Positions 1-10,486 of a stretch of 64,000 nt of DNA are shown in pieces; positions within the stretch are counted from its first letter, which is position 1, and every line of letters starts with the position of its first letter. The position numbers were made by a program, and so were the translations under genes. Source of the DNA: Anomaloglossus baeobatrachus (lineage: Eukaryota > Chordata > Amphibia > Anura > Aromobatidae); the NCBI RefSeq assembly GCF_048569485.1, contig NC_134357.1:474356187-474420186 (forward strand), in the 5' to 3' direction. The notes under the pieces are model-generated. The model worked only from the letters and a program-made list of their open reading frames with translations. It did not search any database and was not told the origin of the DNA.

Positions 1-867
1 GAGCAAATCTCCGGCCAAATTGAGGATATGACATGCACACCAGTCATATCCTCGGTTCAGCGTGGCTGGCCAGAGGACAGGGTAGATGAGGAGGAGGAGG
101 AGGAGGAGGACAGCATGTTCAGTTATCGTGTTGGTCAGGCTACTGAAGTCCTGGCTGTTAAGAGTCTGGCGCACATGGCTGACTTTATGGTAAGCTGCCT
201 GTCTCGTGACCCTCGCGTTAAGAACATCTTGGCCGACAATCATTACTGGTTGGTAACACTGTTAGACCCACGCTACAAGGAGAACTTTATGTCTCTTATT
301 CCCGAGGCGGAGAGGTCAACCAAAATGCAGCAGTTCCGGAAGGCCATAGTCACGGAAGTAGGCAAAGCATTCCCCTCACAAAACGCTAGCGGCATAGGTC
401 AGGAATCAGTGGACAACCAAGGCGTACAGCCGAGAGAGGCACAAGTCCAATCCGCCAGAGGTAGGGGAACAGTCTTTAAGATGTGGGACAGTTTTCTCAG
501 CCCCTCACGTACCACAGCCCCTGAGGTGCGGGGTAGTGCCACAAGAAATCCTAAGTTTGCCCAGATGCTCAAGGAGTACCTTGCAGATCGAACAACTGTA
601 CTCCGACATTCCTCTGTGCCTTACAATTATTGGGTATCCAAGGTGGACACGTGGCATGAATTGGCTCTCTACGCCTTGGAAGTCCTGGCCTGCCCTGCCG
701 CTAGCGTTTTGTCAGAGCGTGTTTTTAGTGCCGCAGGTGGAATCATTACAGATAAACGCACCCGCCTGTCAACTGAAAATGCTGATAGGCTGACTCTGAT
801 CAAGATGAACAAGGGTTGGATTGGGCCAGACTTCACCACACCACCAGCAAATGAGAGCGGAATTTAA
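1..867 (+). CDS. hAT transposase, C-terminal part
   Basis: The frame is open from the first base of the window to a stop at 865-867, so the N-terminus (DNA-binding BED finger and most of the catalytic core) is missing only because the window begins here. From the methionine at 28, residues about 20-28 form an acidic run of glutamates. Residues about 198-265 are the hAT C-terminal dimerisation region, with the signatures WHELALYALEVLACPAAS and SERVFSAAG followed by RLTLIKMNKGW. This domain is needed for transposase oligomerisation in the family. No break is visible in this part, which suggests a fairly young copy. Function as an active transposase cannot be judged from half a protein. Confidence 0.75.
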   Translation, partial: EQISGQIEDMTCTPVISSVQRGWPEDRVDEEEEEEEDSMFSYRVGQATEVLAVKSLAHMADFMVSCLSRDPRVKNILADNHYWLVTLLDPRYKENFMSLIPEAERSTKMQQFRKAIVTEVGKAFPSQNASGIGQESVDNQGVQPREAQVQSARGRGTVFKMWDSFLSPSRTTAPEVRGSATRNPKFAQMLKEYLADRTTVLRHSSVPYNYWVSKVDTWHELALYALEVLACPAASVLSERVFSAAGGIITDKRTRLSTENADRLTLIKMNKGWIGPDFTTPPANESGI

Positions 868-1086
868 AGTTTGTAACGGGAATTTGCCATGTACCTCCAG
901 TCACCCATGGGTACACACTTCTGGACTTTGGATAATCACTGGACTGCTACTCCTTCTCCTCATGCGCCACCATGATGACCGTTACAAGAGTTAGGCCTTT
1001 GTTTCGGGTATACCCCCAGTGGTAAATTTTTTCGCTCATTCTTTGCAGAATGGACATTACAACGACAGGAGACCCGCTCCTTTGCA

Positions 1087-1990
1087 ATGGGAACAATGTT
1101 TTGAGGCCCTCATGCACGTCTCTATCCAGGGACAACGTGGAGCCTCCCAATTTTTGGCTGCCCTGCCAAAGGGCTATACTATAATACACCCACTTCCTGA
1201 CAATGGACACTTAATGTTTTGAGGCCCTCATGCACGTCTCTATCCAGGGACAATGTGGAGCCTCCCAATTTTTGGCTGCCCTGCCTAAGGGCTATACTAC
1301 AATAGACCCACTTCCTTCCAATGGGCACTTCAGGTTTACAGGCCCTCATGCACGTCTCTATCCAGGGACAACGTGGAGCCTCCCAATTTTTGGCTGCCCT
1401 GCCTAAGGGCTATACTACAATAGACCCACTTCCTTCCAATGGGCACTTCAGGTTTACAGGCCCTCATGCACGTCTCTATCCAGGGACAACGTGGAGCCTC
1501 CCAATTTTTAGCTGCCCTGCCTAAGGGCTATACTACAATAGACCCACTTCCTTACAATGGGCACTTCTGGTTTACAGGCCATTATGCACGTGTCTATCCA
1601 GGGACAATGTGGAGCCTCCCAATTTTTGGCTGTCCTGCCAAAGGGCTATACTACAATAGACCCACTTCCTTACAATGGGCACTTCTGGTTTACAGGCCAT
1701 TATGCACGTGTCTATCCAGGGACAATGTGGAGCCTCCCAATTTTTGGCTGTCCTGCCAAAGGGCTATACTACAATAGACCCACTTCCTTCCAATAGGCAC
1801 TTCAGGTTTACAGGCCCTCATGCACGTCTGTATGCAGGGTCATTGGTGAACCTCACAATTTTGGACTGCCCTGGCAAAGGAAAATACTACAAAGACTCAG
1901 TTCCTCAAAATGGGCACATTACACTCAGAGGCCTTTATGTACGTCTCTTCTCAGGGACATCGGAGTGCCACACAATGTTTTACGTAAAAT
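1087..1990 (+). repeat. 118-bp tandem repeat inside the hAT element
   Basis: About seven and a half units with a period of 116-118 bp. The anchor ATGGGCAC recurs at 1321, 1439, 1557 and 1675, with diverged units before and after. Each unit carries CAGGGACAA and a pyrimidine-rich CCTCCCAATTTTTGGCTG segment. The central units are almost identical while the outer ones have drifted, as expected for unequal exchange. Open frames here are by-products of the repeat and are not genes. The block lies between the transposase stop and the terminal repeat. Confidence 0.9.
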
Positions 1991-2402
1991 CTTTCATGTA
2001 TTGATCTCAAAAAGTAACATACATTAGCTCTATCTCACTATTGGGTATGTGCCCTTAACATTTCCGCCATGAAAATTCATTTTGGTGTCATTTTGGAAGG
2101 TTTTCTGGTGAGTCCGTAAAAATGGCGTAAAACGCGGACAAAATTGTTCACAGCTGTGACTTTTGAGTGATAAATGCTTCAAGGGGTCTTCCCCATGCTG
2201 TTGTCATGTCATTTGAGCACTCTTCTGAGACTTTTTTGCCATTTTTAGGGTTACTACATGCTGCCGGTGGTCATTTCACAAAAATACTCGGGTCTCCCAT
2301 AGGATAACATTGGGCTCGGTGCTCGGGCCGAGTACACGAGTATCTTGGGATGCTCGGCCCGAGCCTCGAGCACCCGAGCTTTTTAGTACTCGCTCATCAC
2401 TA
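1991..2402 (+). repeat. hAT 3' subterminal region and terminal repeat
   Basis: Non-coding 3' end of the hAT element. From about 2284 it is rich in CTCGGG/CCCGAG words on both strands (for example GCTCGGGCCGAG near 2329), giving a strongly self-complementary stretch before the end at 2402. Subterminal palindromes of this kind are typical transposase-binding regions in hAT elements (family knowledge); binding is inferred. Confidence 0.6.
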
Positions 2403-2998
2403 GTGATCAGTTCTTTACATATATTAATGACAATCATTTCAATTCCAGATTTACGCATAATTTCCAGAAAAATTATATCCAATTTTTGGATGTAATTTTA
2501 AAGGGATATATAGATAGTGGACATATTGAAATTAGTCCTTATAGGAAACCCACCGATAATAACGCCATACTCCATGCTAGTTCGCGCCATCCAGGACACA
2601 AAATAAATAATATTCCGACTGGAGAATTAATTAGAACTAAAAGGAATTGTAGTGATGAACGTACATTTGAGAAAGAAAAAAATTAAGGTGTGTAACAGGT
2701 TACATGATAGATGGTATCCAAACTGGACATTAACAAAAGCAAATGATCATATTAATAAAATTGATAGAAGGGAATTAATAGAGTTTCTAAATGTAATAAG
2801 AATCTGCAGGGAAATTTTTCGTGTACCTCAGTAACCTTTTCAACTAAATATAGCCCCCAATACTCTAAAATTATACAAATAATAAAAAATATCTACCTAT
2901 CTTACATCAAAATACTACATTTTCCAAACTATTAGATGCTAAATCAATATGCTTTATATCAAAACGTGCTACTACGTTGGGAATTATTTTATACCCTT
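2403..2998 (+). pseudogene. Penelope-like element fragment (RT C-terminal part)
   Basis: Pieces of translation match the middle to C-terminal part of Penelope-like polyproteins elsewhere in this window. An IQFLDVIL block comes first (compare IDFLDVLV in PLE1), then HASSRHPGHKINNIPTGE followed by a charged tract, then a segment resembling the PLE linker region. The reading frame is broken several times, and neither the RT catalytic box nor the GIY-YIG nuclease is present. It abuts the hAT end on the left and fades into an oligo-T tract near 3000. It is an old scrap with no function. Confidence 0.6.
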
Positions 2999-3065
2999 TT
3001 TTTTTTTTTTTTTCACAAAAATCTGTAAAAAAAGATAGTGCCTGGTTAGTCTACTGGTCTATAGG

Positions 3066-4402
3066 TGTTACGGTTGCTGTGGCACTGGAGACTATGTTCG
3101 GATTTCTTGCTACTGCACATGTGCGAGCACTGGAAACTATGTTTGGATTTCTTGCTACTGCACATGTGCAAGCGCTGGAGACTAAGTCCTATCTTGGAGC
3201 CATTGCACATGTGCAGGTGACATCGCTGACACGAGGTCACATGTCTCTGACACTGTTACGGTTGCTGCGAGCACTGGAGACTATGTCCAGATTTCTTGCT
3301 ACTGCACATGTGCGAGCGCTGGAGACTAAGTCCAGATTTCTTGCTACTGCACATGTGCGAGCGCTGGAGACTAAGTCTAGATTTCTTGCTACTGCACATG
3401 TGCGAGCGCTGGAGACTAAGTCCAGATTTCTTGCTACTGCACATGTGCGAGCACCGGATACTAAGTCCTATCTTGGAGCCATTGCACATGTGCGGGTGAC
3501 ATCATCGCTGACACGAGGTCACATGTCTCTGACACCTTCTATGCCGATTGGTCGCTGGTCATGTGCTTGTGATGCCTTGCTCGGTGATAGGCCAGCATGA
3601 CGTCACTCCTGTCGTTCTGGCAGCGGATTGGCTCTGGTGTCCTCCATCTTGGATGAGGCACAGAGTCTATATAAGACCCTGACACACGCCGCATGGTGCT
3701 CAGTCCTCTTGGTTCATGCATGAGAGTAGACGCTCTGTGCACGTTCCTCTAGGCATCTCTCTGTCTATGCTAGGTGAGCGCTACCGGCAGGGTAGCGTTC
3801 TTATACCTTACAGCTTCGGCTGCTGTCCGTATCCTTACCTCTTAGGGGAGCGGACATAGGCAGGTGCCTGAGGCACATGGTCTGGCTGGGCCTTGTGATT
3901 CGACTCGTAGGTGGACGTTGCCGCTAGGGTAACGTTCCTTATACTGCGTCTGGCAGTTGTTCGTATCCTCGCACACTAGGGGAGCGAACAGAGGTAGGAG
4001 CTTTGTGCGGCTTACGCTGCTGTTCGTCTCTTTTTCACCACTAGAAGAGCGGACCTAGGCAGGTGCCATATCTAGTGGTTCGTGTCCTCGCACACTAGTG
4101 GAGCGAACGCAGGTAGGAGCTTTGTGCGGCTTACGCTGCTGTTCGTCTCTTTTGCACCACTAGAAGAGCGGACCTAGGTAGGTGCCATTTCGCACACATT
4201 GCCTTTGTCTCTGTGATTATTAACAGAGATCATTCCACACACCCTCCAAGTAAGGGAGGAATTGCTTTACTTACTTATTATATCCTTCTGTGAGTTAACA
4301 GAGGTATTGCACTCTGCCATAGTCTGCAGCAGAGTCTCTGCACGGTGGACCCTGACTGTCTGATATCTCTTTGGTTTTTATAATCAGACAGCCCCCGTAA
4401 CA
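3066..4402 (+). mobile_element. LTR-like fossil, copy A
   Basis: The segment begins TGTTACGG and ends CCGTAACA, an 8-bp inverted pair with the TG...CA ends of a long terminal repeat. It contains a TATA-like CTATATAAGA near 3668 and no coding capacity. Its first third is a 45-bp minisatellite. The region downstream of the TATA box carries repeated hairpin-capable modules with GTCCG...CGGAC or GTTCG...CGAAC arms. The start could instead be the second TGTTACGG at 3254. I read it as a fossil LTR of an LTR retroelement whose family I cannot name; no internal gag or pol region lies next to it. Confidence 0.5.
3100..3460 (+). repeat. 45-bp minisatellite with palindromic core
   Basis: The core ACTGCACATGTGCGAGC recurs at exact 45-bp steps (3301, 3346, 3391, 3436), with an earlier pair at 3112 and 3157. 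Each unit centres on the perfect palindrome GCACATGTGC. The two blocks are separated by a single-copy stretch, so the array has been partly duplicated. The long open frames across it on both strands arise because 45 is divisible by three. Confidence 0.85.
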
Positions 4403-5524
4403 GACACCTTCTAAGCTGATTGGCCGCTGGTCATGTGCTTGTGACACGTGGTCACATGTCTCTGACACCTTCTATGCCGAATGGTCGCTGGTCATGTGCT
4501 TGTGACGCTTTGCTCGGTGATAGGCCAGCGTGACGTCATTGCTGTCATTCTGGCAGCGGATTGGCTCTGGTGTCCTCCATCTTGGATGAGGCACAGAGTC
4601 TATATAAGACCCTGACGCACGCCGCCCGGCGCTCAGTCCTCTTGGTTCATACATGAGAGTAGACGCTCTGTGCACGTCCCTCTAGGCATCTCTGTCTATG
4701 CTAGGTGAGCGCTACCGGCAGGGTAGTGTTCTTGTACCTTACAGCTTCGGCTGCGGTCCGTATCTTTGCATCTTATTGGAGCGGACATAGGCAGGTGCCT
4801 GAGGCACATGGTCAGGCTGGGTCTTGTGATTCTACTCGTAACTGGACGTTGCCGCTATGGTAACGTTCCTTATACTGCGTCTGGCAGTTGTTCGTATCCT
4901 CGCACACTAGGGGAGCGAACATAGGTAGGAGCTTTGTGAGGCTTGTGCTGCTGTCCGTCTCTTTTGCACCACTAGTGGAGCGGACCTAGGCAGGTGCCAT
5001 ATTTAGTGGTTCGTGTCCTCGCACACTAGTGGAGTGAACGCAGGTAGGAGCTTTGTGCGGCTTACGCTGCTGCCCGTCTCCTGGCACCGCTAGAGGAACG
5101 GACCTAGGTAGGTGCTATTTCACACTCACTGCTTTTGTCTCTGTGACCATTAACAGAGACCATACCACACACCCTCCAAGTAAGGGAGGAATTGCTTTAA
5201 TTCCTAACTATATTCCTCTGTGAGTTTAACAGAGGTATTGCACTCTGCACTTGTGCTACTACTATTTATAGCGGCACACATATACTCTTCCTCACTCATT
5301 AACATATCCCTTTTACGTTAATGCTAAATACGGTAGTCGCTGTGACTTTAACAGTACACGCCGTGATTGGCTCTAGTGTCACTGAGACGTATCAGTGTCA
5401 GTACTGCTTTCGTGGTACAACATACCCCTTATCCTCTGCCATAGTCTGCAGCAGAGACCTTGCATGGTGGACCCTGACTGTCTGATATCTCTTTGGTTTT
5501 TATAATCAGACAGCCCTCGTAACA
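4403..5524 (+). mobile_element. LTR-like fossil, copy B, joined to copy A
   Basis: A second copy of the same repeat follows copy A directly. It lacks the minisatellite but keeps the TATA-like segment (near 4601), the hairpin modules and the CCGTAACA-like end (TCGTAACA) at 5524. It also has an extra stretch near 5250-5440 not seen in copy A. Head-to-tail joined LTR pieces with no internal region suggest recombination between related copies. It is a fossil with no coding content and appears broken. Confidence 0.5.
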
Positions 5525-5757
5525 CTGCCCATCACTACTGATCTAAGAGGCCATGTGGAGCGGGACCTGAAAAAGAAAAAGAGGCGGATGGGCCTGATCT
5601 TTCCATTACGATCAAAAGTCCGATATAGTCAAATTTGGACCCAGCATGTGTGGACTCTGACTCCGATGAGACTGGTAGTATGAACACTGTTGCATCTATA
5701 TTTGACTATTCTCATCTGTCAGACTCTGAAAGTTCTGGTTTTTAATACAATTTTTTA

Positions 5758-7686
5758 ATGGCTGATATCAAAATAAGCTCGCTGAATGTGAGGAGCCTAA
5801 AAAACTCGATCAGAAGAATGGCGCTGTCAATGACTCTGAACTTTGATGACCTTAGGGCTTTTTGGTCGAGGTCTATTACGAATAAGGCTGCTGGAGTGGG
5901 GATTTTATTTAAAAACAAAGATGTAAACATTTTCTGTAACAGAATTTTCTCCAAGTCAAGCTTTACCAACGCATGCAGTTTTTAATGGTTTTACTTGTCG
6001 TTTTACTAATATTTATGCTCTCCCCAATAAGAATGAGCACTCCTCTCTTTTTAATAACATGTAGTTGTTTTTAACAGGTCCATTCCCTGTGGTGGTGGGA
6101 GGGGATTTTAACTGTGATGCTAAGTGAGGGGAGAGGAGGTGATAATACTAGAAAACCAGACAAAACCTCATGTCAAGTTAAGCACATTTTATCGGCTCTT
6201 AAATTGCAGGATGCCTGGAGAAAAATCCACCCGTCTGACTCTGGGTATACATGGAGTAACGGTATTGTATCTTCCCGCATTGATTTTATTCTTCCCTCTG
6301 CAGATTCCTTTACCCCTAAAAAAAACAAAACTAATGAAGAATATTTTTTCTGACCATGCCCTCATATATGCAAATTTGGAATATGCAAATGAGGAAAAAG
6401 TAGGTGAAAACTCCTGGAAACTAAACACACTTATTACAGGACAAGGAAATCCGGGCTGCATTTATCTCTATATATTAAAAATGGAGGAGTAAAAAATGTC
6501 CTGAGCAATCCATGTCTAACTGATGGGATGGAGTTAAGTGTCGCATAAGAAAATTCTTTGTCACAGTGGGAAGGAGGCAGGCCTGGGAAAAGAAAATGTG
6601 TTTCAAGGATCTCAATGTTAGACTAGAGACTCTCCATATTGAGATCCAGAACTTTCTGGACCGTAAAGGAAAGAAAACAATCCTTAATTCCTGGGTAAAA
6701 CATTTAGAAAAAGGAGAAACTTGCTGCAGGTATTTTTTTTTTCTCAAAAAGTGGGGGAGAAGAGTTTTATACAGGAGCTGGAGGGTCAAACATCATCAAG
6801 AAGTATGCTAGATGAGTTTTAACTTTTTTAGCAACCTTTTTAACTATAAACACATTGTTCAGTCCTGTTTTAATGATAATCTGAATTTTTTTATACTGCT
6901 TTTTATCCACTGAAAACCAAGACCTCCTGTCTGAGGAAAAAAACTTGGGGGGAGGTGGAGAGGGCCCTAAAAGATTTTTAAAAAAAGGTAAAGCCCCAGG
7001 GTCAGATTGTCTCCCCATAGAGTTTTATCATGTTTTCTGGGATGTTATTAAAGATGATCTTATGGGAGTTTTTAATGATGTTTTTAAAAACAATTTTATA
7101 CCCCATTCTTGGAAAAAAGTGTTATTACACTGATTTTTAAAAAAGGTGATAAGGCAAATTTGGAAAACTGGAGGCCTATCTCTCTTTTAAACACTGATTG
7201 TAAGATCTTGGCTAAAATTTAAAGCAGTCGTATTAAGAGTTATTAAAAAGGTGATTCAACTAGATCAGGTCTGCAGTATACCCGGAAGGTACATCTGGGA
7301 GCAACTTAACCTCATACGGGACCTGATCTGGTCCAGAAAGATCACAATCTGTCTATAGCCATTTTATCCCTTGATTTTAAGAAAGCGTTTGGCACTTTTA
7401 TGTTTTTAGCGTTTTACAGTAGATGGGGTTTCCTGTGGCTTTTATTGATAAAATCAAGCTTTTATACAATGACATAAATGCACAGATTTTAATAAAGGGT
7501 TTCTTAACAATAGAGGTTGCCCTCCGATCCAGGGTAAAACAGGGTTGCCCCATGTCCTCATTATTTGTTTGTGCCATAGAACCACTCTTATGCTGTCTGC
7601 ATCAGGAAAAGATGGTTAGGGGGATCACGGTCCCTGGTGCTGGGGGCACCCAGATAAAAGCTTTAGCATACATGGATGATGTGTCT
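5758..7686 (+). pseudogene. LINE-A ORF2, part 1: endonuclease and RT palm
   Basis: It begins at ATG 5758 with MADIKISSLNVRSLKNS, the start of an APE-type endonuclease that nicks target DNA. A GGDFNC-like strand follows near 6100, and SRIDFILPS near 6278 is the late endonuclease block. RT blocks include KAPGSDCLPIEFY (near 6990), NWRPISLLNTD (near 7165), RVKQGCPMSSLF with AIEPLL (7535-7590) and AYMDDV at 7667-7684, the catalytic box. Multiple stops and frame changes separate these blocks, so it is dead. The PLE insertion falls immediately after the catalytic box. Confidence 0.7.
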
Positions 7687-7804
7687 CAGCATTAAAGAGG
7701 GAAAATTTCCAGCAACCAGGTCCAAAGTAGATTAGTTACAAAATTCAAAACTTTATTTCATGTTCATTAAAAACTTCCATCAATGAATTCATGTTGAATA
7801 AAAT
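7687..7804. repeat. Inverted terminal segment of the minus-strand PLE (left arm)
   Basis: The stretch starting CAGCATTAAAGAGGGAAAAT is repeated as its reverse complement near 9128-9245, which ends ATTTTCCCTCTTTAATGCTG. The arms differ by small changes. The inner border coincides with the ACGCGTTTCGAA motif at 7808-7819, the conserved ribozyme GAAAC segment read on the minus strand. Confidence 0.8.
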
Positions 7805-7999
7805 AGGACGCGTTTCGAACATGTTATCTGTCTCTAGTGAATGTGAGATGACAGATCTATTTAAAAGGAACCATGAAACCGGACACAGAATCAGGAAAGA
7901 GTTCACAGGTTCAGAATAATGAATGATCACGACTTCTAGCCACCACAAACATGGAATTCAAACATTATATATTAATATGCATATAACATATCTTTTTTC

Positions 8000-8950
8000 A
8001 AATTCATTCCTAAGGGGGCCCTGGTATCCATCGTGAAAATCCATTTTATTTCTTTGCGGCATAAAATGTCTTTGAGGTTTCCACCCCTTCTAGGTAAACA
8101 CACTTTTTCAATTGCATTCACTTGCAATGAATCCATGTTACCGGCATGCACGTTGAGAAAATGCTGTGATGCACCAGATAAGCCTCTGGTAGTGATATTA
8201 TTGGCATCATAGATATGTTACGACAGTCTTTTTCTCAACGTACGTGTCGTTCTACCTATACATTGTAAGCGGCATTTAACGCATGAAATTAAATAAATCA
8301 CATTATTTGTACTGCAATTGATCAGGGAATTTATAGAATTTTATTTTCCATTTGAATAAGATGAAAAATTGTTGGTGTTGACCATATATTTACATAACCC
8401 GCAGATTTTGTGCCCACATTTATAGGATCCGACCGTTGATAGCCAATTGCCTGCGGCATTTCCCACAGATTCTTTTATCAGATTTTTTATCAAGTTTTTT
8501 ATTTTTATGATCAGTTGGTGAGACAATTGCGCCCACTGTTGTATTTCTTTTCGATACAAATTTAACACCCACATCTAGGATTTTATATAGTTTCATCTGT
8601 TGTTAATATAGGGAGACATTTTTTTATAATTTGGACTATTTCATGGTAGTTTTTACTAAATCTAGTAGAAAAAAACAACAGGCATTTGGCTATTAGATTT
8701 TATATTATTTCCATTCCTATTCAATTTCAAATATTGTGTACGATCTTTCTGGTGGGATTTATTTTTTGCTTTCTCTAAATTACTTCTTGAATAACCCCTG
8801 GCTAAAAATCTTTTATCTACCACTTCAAATTCCTTGTCCAAGTCCTTTTTAACATTGCACCATCTTTTAGCCCTGATATATTCACCTGTGGGTATATTTT
8901 CTATTACGTGTCTAGGGTGACAGCTGCTTGCGTGCAATTAGTTGCCGGCG
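8000..8950 (-). pseudogene. PLE polyprotein remnant (linker and GIY-YIG nuclease)
   Basis: Reading leftward, HASSCHPRHVIENIPTGEY comes first (about 8937-8875), matching the same block in PLE1. KCGHKICGLCKY (about 8420-8380) follows, a cysteine-rich linker like CKKCGNCVAC in PLE1. Next is NVIYLISCVKCRLQCIGRTT (about 8310-8250), the GIY-YIG endonuclease core in degenerate form. The end is an EIKWIFTMDTRAPLGMN-type tail. The frame is broken. Sequence differences from PLE1 and PLE2 show a separate subfamily. Confidence 0.65.
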
Positions 8951-9127
8951 GACGGTTTACGGTATAATCTTCAATCAACAATGCCTGTATTGTTGTCACC
9001 CGAAAAAGTCATGTCCAAAACATTAATTTCATATAATTCATGTTGGTGAGTGAATGATAAATTATAGGGATTATATATTTGCGAGCGAGGGTGAAAACCT
9101 TTCTCCCATGGAAAAGCCTTGTTTGCA

Positions 9128-9245
9128 GGTATTTTATTCAACATGAATTCATGATGGAACTTTTTAATGAACATGATATAAAGTTTTGCATTTTTTAACT
9201 AATCTACTTTGGACCTGGTTGCTGGAAATTTTCCCTCTTTAATGC
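9128..9245. repeat. Inverted terminal segment of the minus-strand PLE (right arm)
   Basis: Reverse complement of 7687-7804, with scattered mismatches. It shows that the 5' piece of the inserted cDNA was joined in the opposite orientation to the body of the element. Confidence 0.8.
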
Positions 9246-9353
9246 TGTTGCCCAGGTTTGCCGACCTAAACCTCCGTGCACGGTCGAGTCAGTGGTCTCA
9301 GGAACAGGTGAGCGTGGTCACCCCTCCTTTTTCACTTTATGGATGATGTGTCT

Positions 9354-9723
9354 GTATATTGTATCAGCTCCGTTGTCATAAACAGAGCGGTGCTGGATAC
9401 TGAGATTTTTAGTGCTGGATCGGGTTTAAAATTAAACAAAGAAAAATGTGACTTTTATTGTAGGTCAATGGGAGCCCGAGCCACCAAAAATCCCGGTCCA
9501 AAAAGACGGGATTAAAATTCTGGGGATTCACTTTGACAATGAAATTGATGGGTGTAAGAACTGGGACCTGATTCTTAATAGATTGAATCAAAAGATATCC
9601 TTGTGGCAGCTAAGAAAACGTATCATGGAGGGGAAGATTCTAATAATAAAAATGATCCTGCTCCCCATCATTCTGTATGTAGCGATGGTATTTCCCCCTA
9701 ACACACTTTACTTTAAAAGACTT
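9354..9723 (+). pseudogene. LINE-A ORF2, part 2: RT thumb region
   Basis: This continues the LINE after the PLE insertion. It carries ILGIHFDNEIDG, then SLWQLRKRIMEGKILIIK and MILLPIILYVAMVFPPNT, the region just past the RT catalytic core in Tx1-clade LINEs. The same blocks occur in Keno1 at 33895-34100. It stops where PLE1 was inserted, inside the codons for LYFKRL. Confidence 0.7.
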
Positions 9724-10445
9724 CAAACACTCATTACACTCTCTCCCTGGAAAAAGACTGCTCGTCGAAACGCGCATAGGAGTTTCCAGACAAGACCTTT
9801 GTTTCCCTAGGTAATTATGCACTTACTCTGATGGCTTTAACATACCCGTGATTATTTACATTGTTCACTATGGTGATCCCCTTATTAGATTAGCGTGGTT
9901 CTTTGGCTACCTGTTTGTGCAGGGCTAATTGTGCTGGTTATTTACCAAGCATTGACTATATACTTTCTCTTGATAATGGTTATTTCTACCTTGAGTCAGC
10001 ATGCTTACTGAATAATGTGCAGTATTTATAATTTTATTAACATCACTAGGTATTTTATTTACGTATATTGCCTGCCTACTAACATCTATATATGATCCCC
10101 TTTCTGGAATCACTGTAGTATATATATTGGGGATATTACATCAAAAATTGGTTTATCACGGATATATGTTGTATTTTTTGGCTAGCAAATTTTTGCTATG
10201 TACATTATTTGTGACCTTGTTGTGAAACAATCGTCTTCTGTCTTTAATTCTCTGCTGACGCCATGTCCACTTATTGATACTATTTGTTAGTAAATTATGA
10301 AATAATAAAATTTAATTCTTTATCTGTCGTGTAGCGCAGTTTTTTGTATGATATATTGCTAGTGTTGCGCTGACATAGGGTCATATTTTGCTTAGGCTTA
10401 AACCGCGTTTTTTGATTTTATAATTAGCAAGATATTTGATCTATT
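9724..10445 (+). repeat. PLE1 left pLTR
   Basis: It is a direct repeat of about 16737-17456, nearly identical over about 0.7 kb. The left copy starts only about 19 bases before the hammerhead-like motif, so it lacks the promoter-like region seen upstream of the right copy. Repeat identity stops just before the pyrimidine tract and CAG at 10469. It carries an AATAAAATTT word near 10304. Confidence 0.85.
9743..9782 (+). ncRNA. Hammerhead ribozyme-like motif, PLE1 left pLTR (degenerate)
   Basis: Stem I arms CTCC (9743-9746) and GGAG (9779-9782) pair. The stem II arms GAC/GTC flank a short loop. GAAAC (9067 in the core order, at 9067+600 here: 9667 is excluded; the motif lies at 9767-9771 by line count, after CTCGTC) is present. 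The first core box reads CTGGAAA instead of CTGANGA, so cleavage is unlikely in this copy. PLE pLTRs are known to carry hammerheads. Confidence 0.5.
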
Positions 10446-10486
10446 ATAATTTTTCTGTGGTTCCCACAGGTCTTTGTTGTTCTAAC

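Larger units (their letters stand above)
1..2402 (+). mobile_element. hAT DNA transposon, 3' half
   Basis: This is the right part of a hAT-type cut-and-paste transposon whose left end lies outside the window. It holds the C-terminal transposase coding region, then an internal tandem-repeat block, then a terminal segment ending CGCTCATCACTA at 2402. The next eight bases, GTGATCAG, would be the expected 8-bp target duplication, but its partner is out of view. The TAGTGATGAGCG-type end (read on the minus strand) is one I know from abundant frog hAT elements. The right boundary is fairly sure; the family assignment rests on the transposase. Confidence 0.7.
7687..9338 (-). mobile_element. Penelope-like element, minus strand, inverted ends
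   Basis: The segment is flanked by the 15-bp direct repeat ATGGATGATGTGTCT (7672-7686 and 9339-9353), a target duplication, so its limits are exact. On the minus strand it encodes the C-terminal half of a PLE polyprotein. Its first 118 bases recur in inverted orientation near the other end (about 9128-9245). The right 90 bases beyond that repeat have no match I can see. Incomplete copies whose 5' part is inverted are common in PLEs. It lacks the RT core and is dead. Confidence 0.8.

Noticed and set aside
1321-2004. Several overlapping open frames with repeated peptides
   Set aside because: They follow the 118-bp tandem repeat of the hAT element and shift frame from unit to unit.
3100-3460. 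CRISPR-like array
   Set aside because: The units are contiguous 45-bp tandem repeats without unique spacers, in a eukaryotic repeat region.
2977-3600. 207-residue open frame with repeated peptide units
   Set aside because: It is produced by the 45-bp minisatellite, whose period is divisible by three; long frames appear on both strands and there is no coding signal outside the array.
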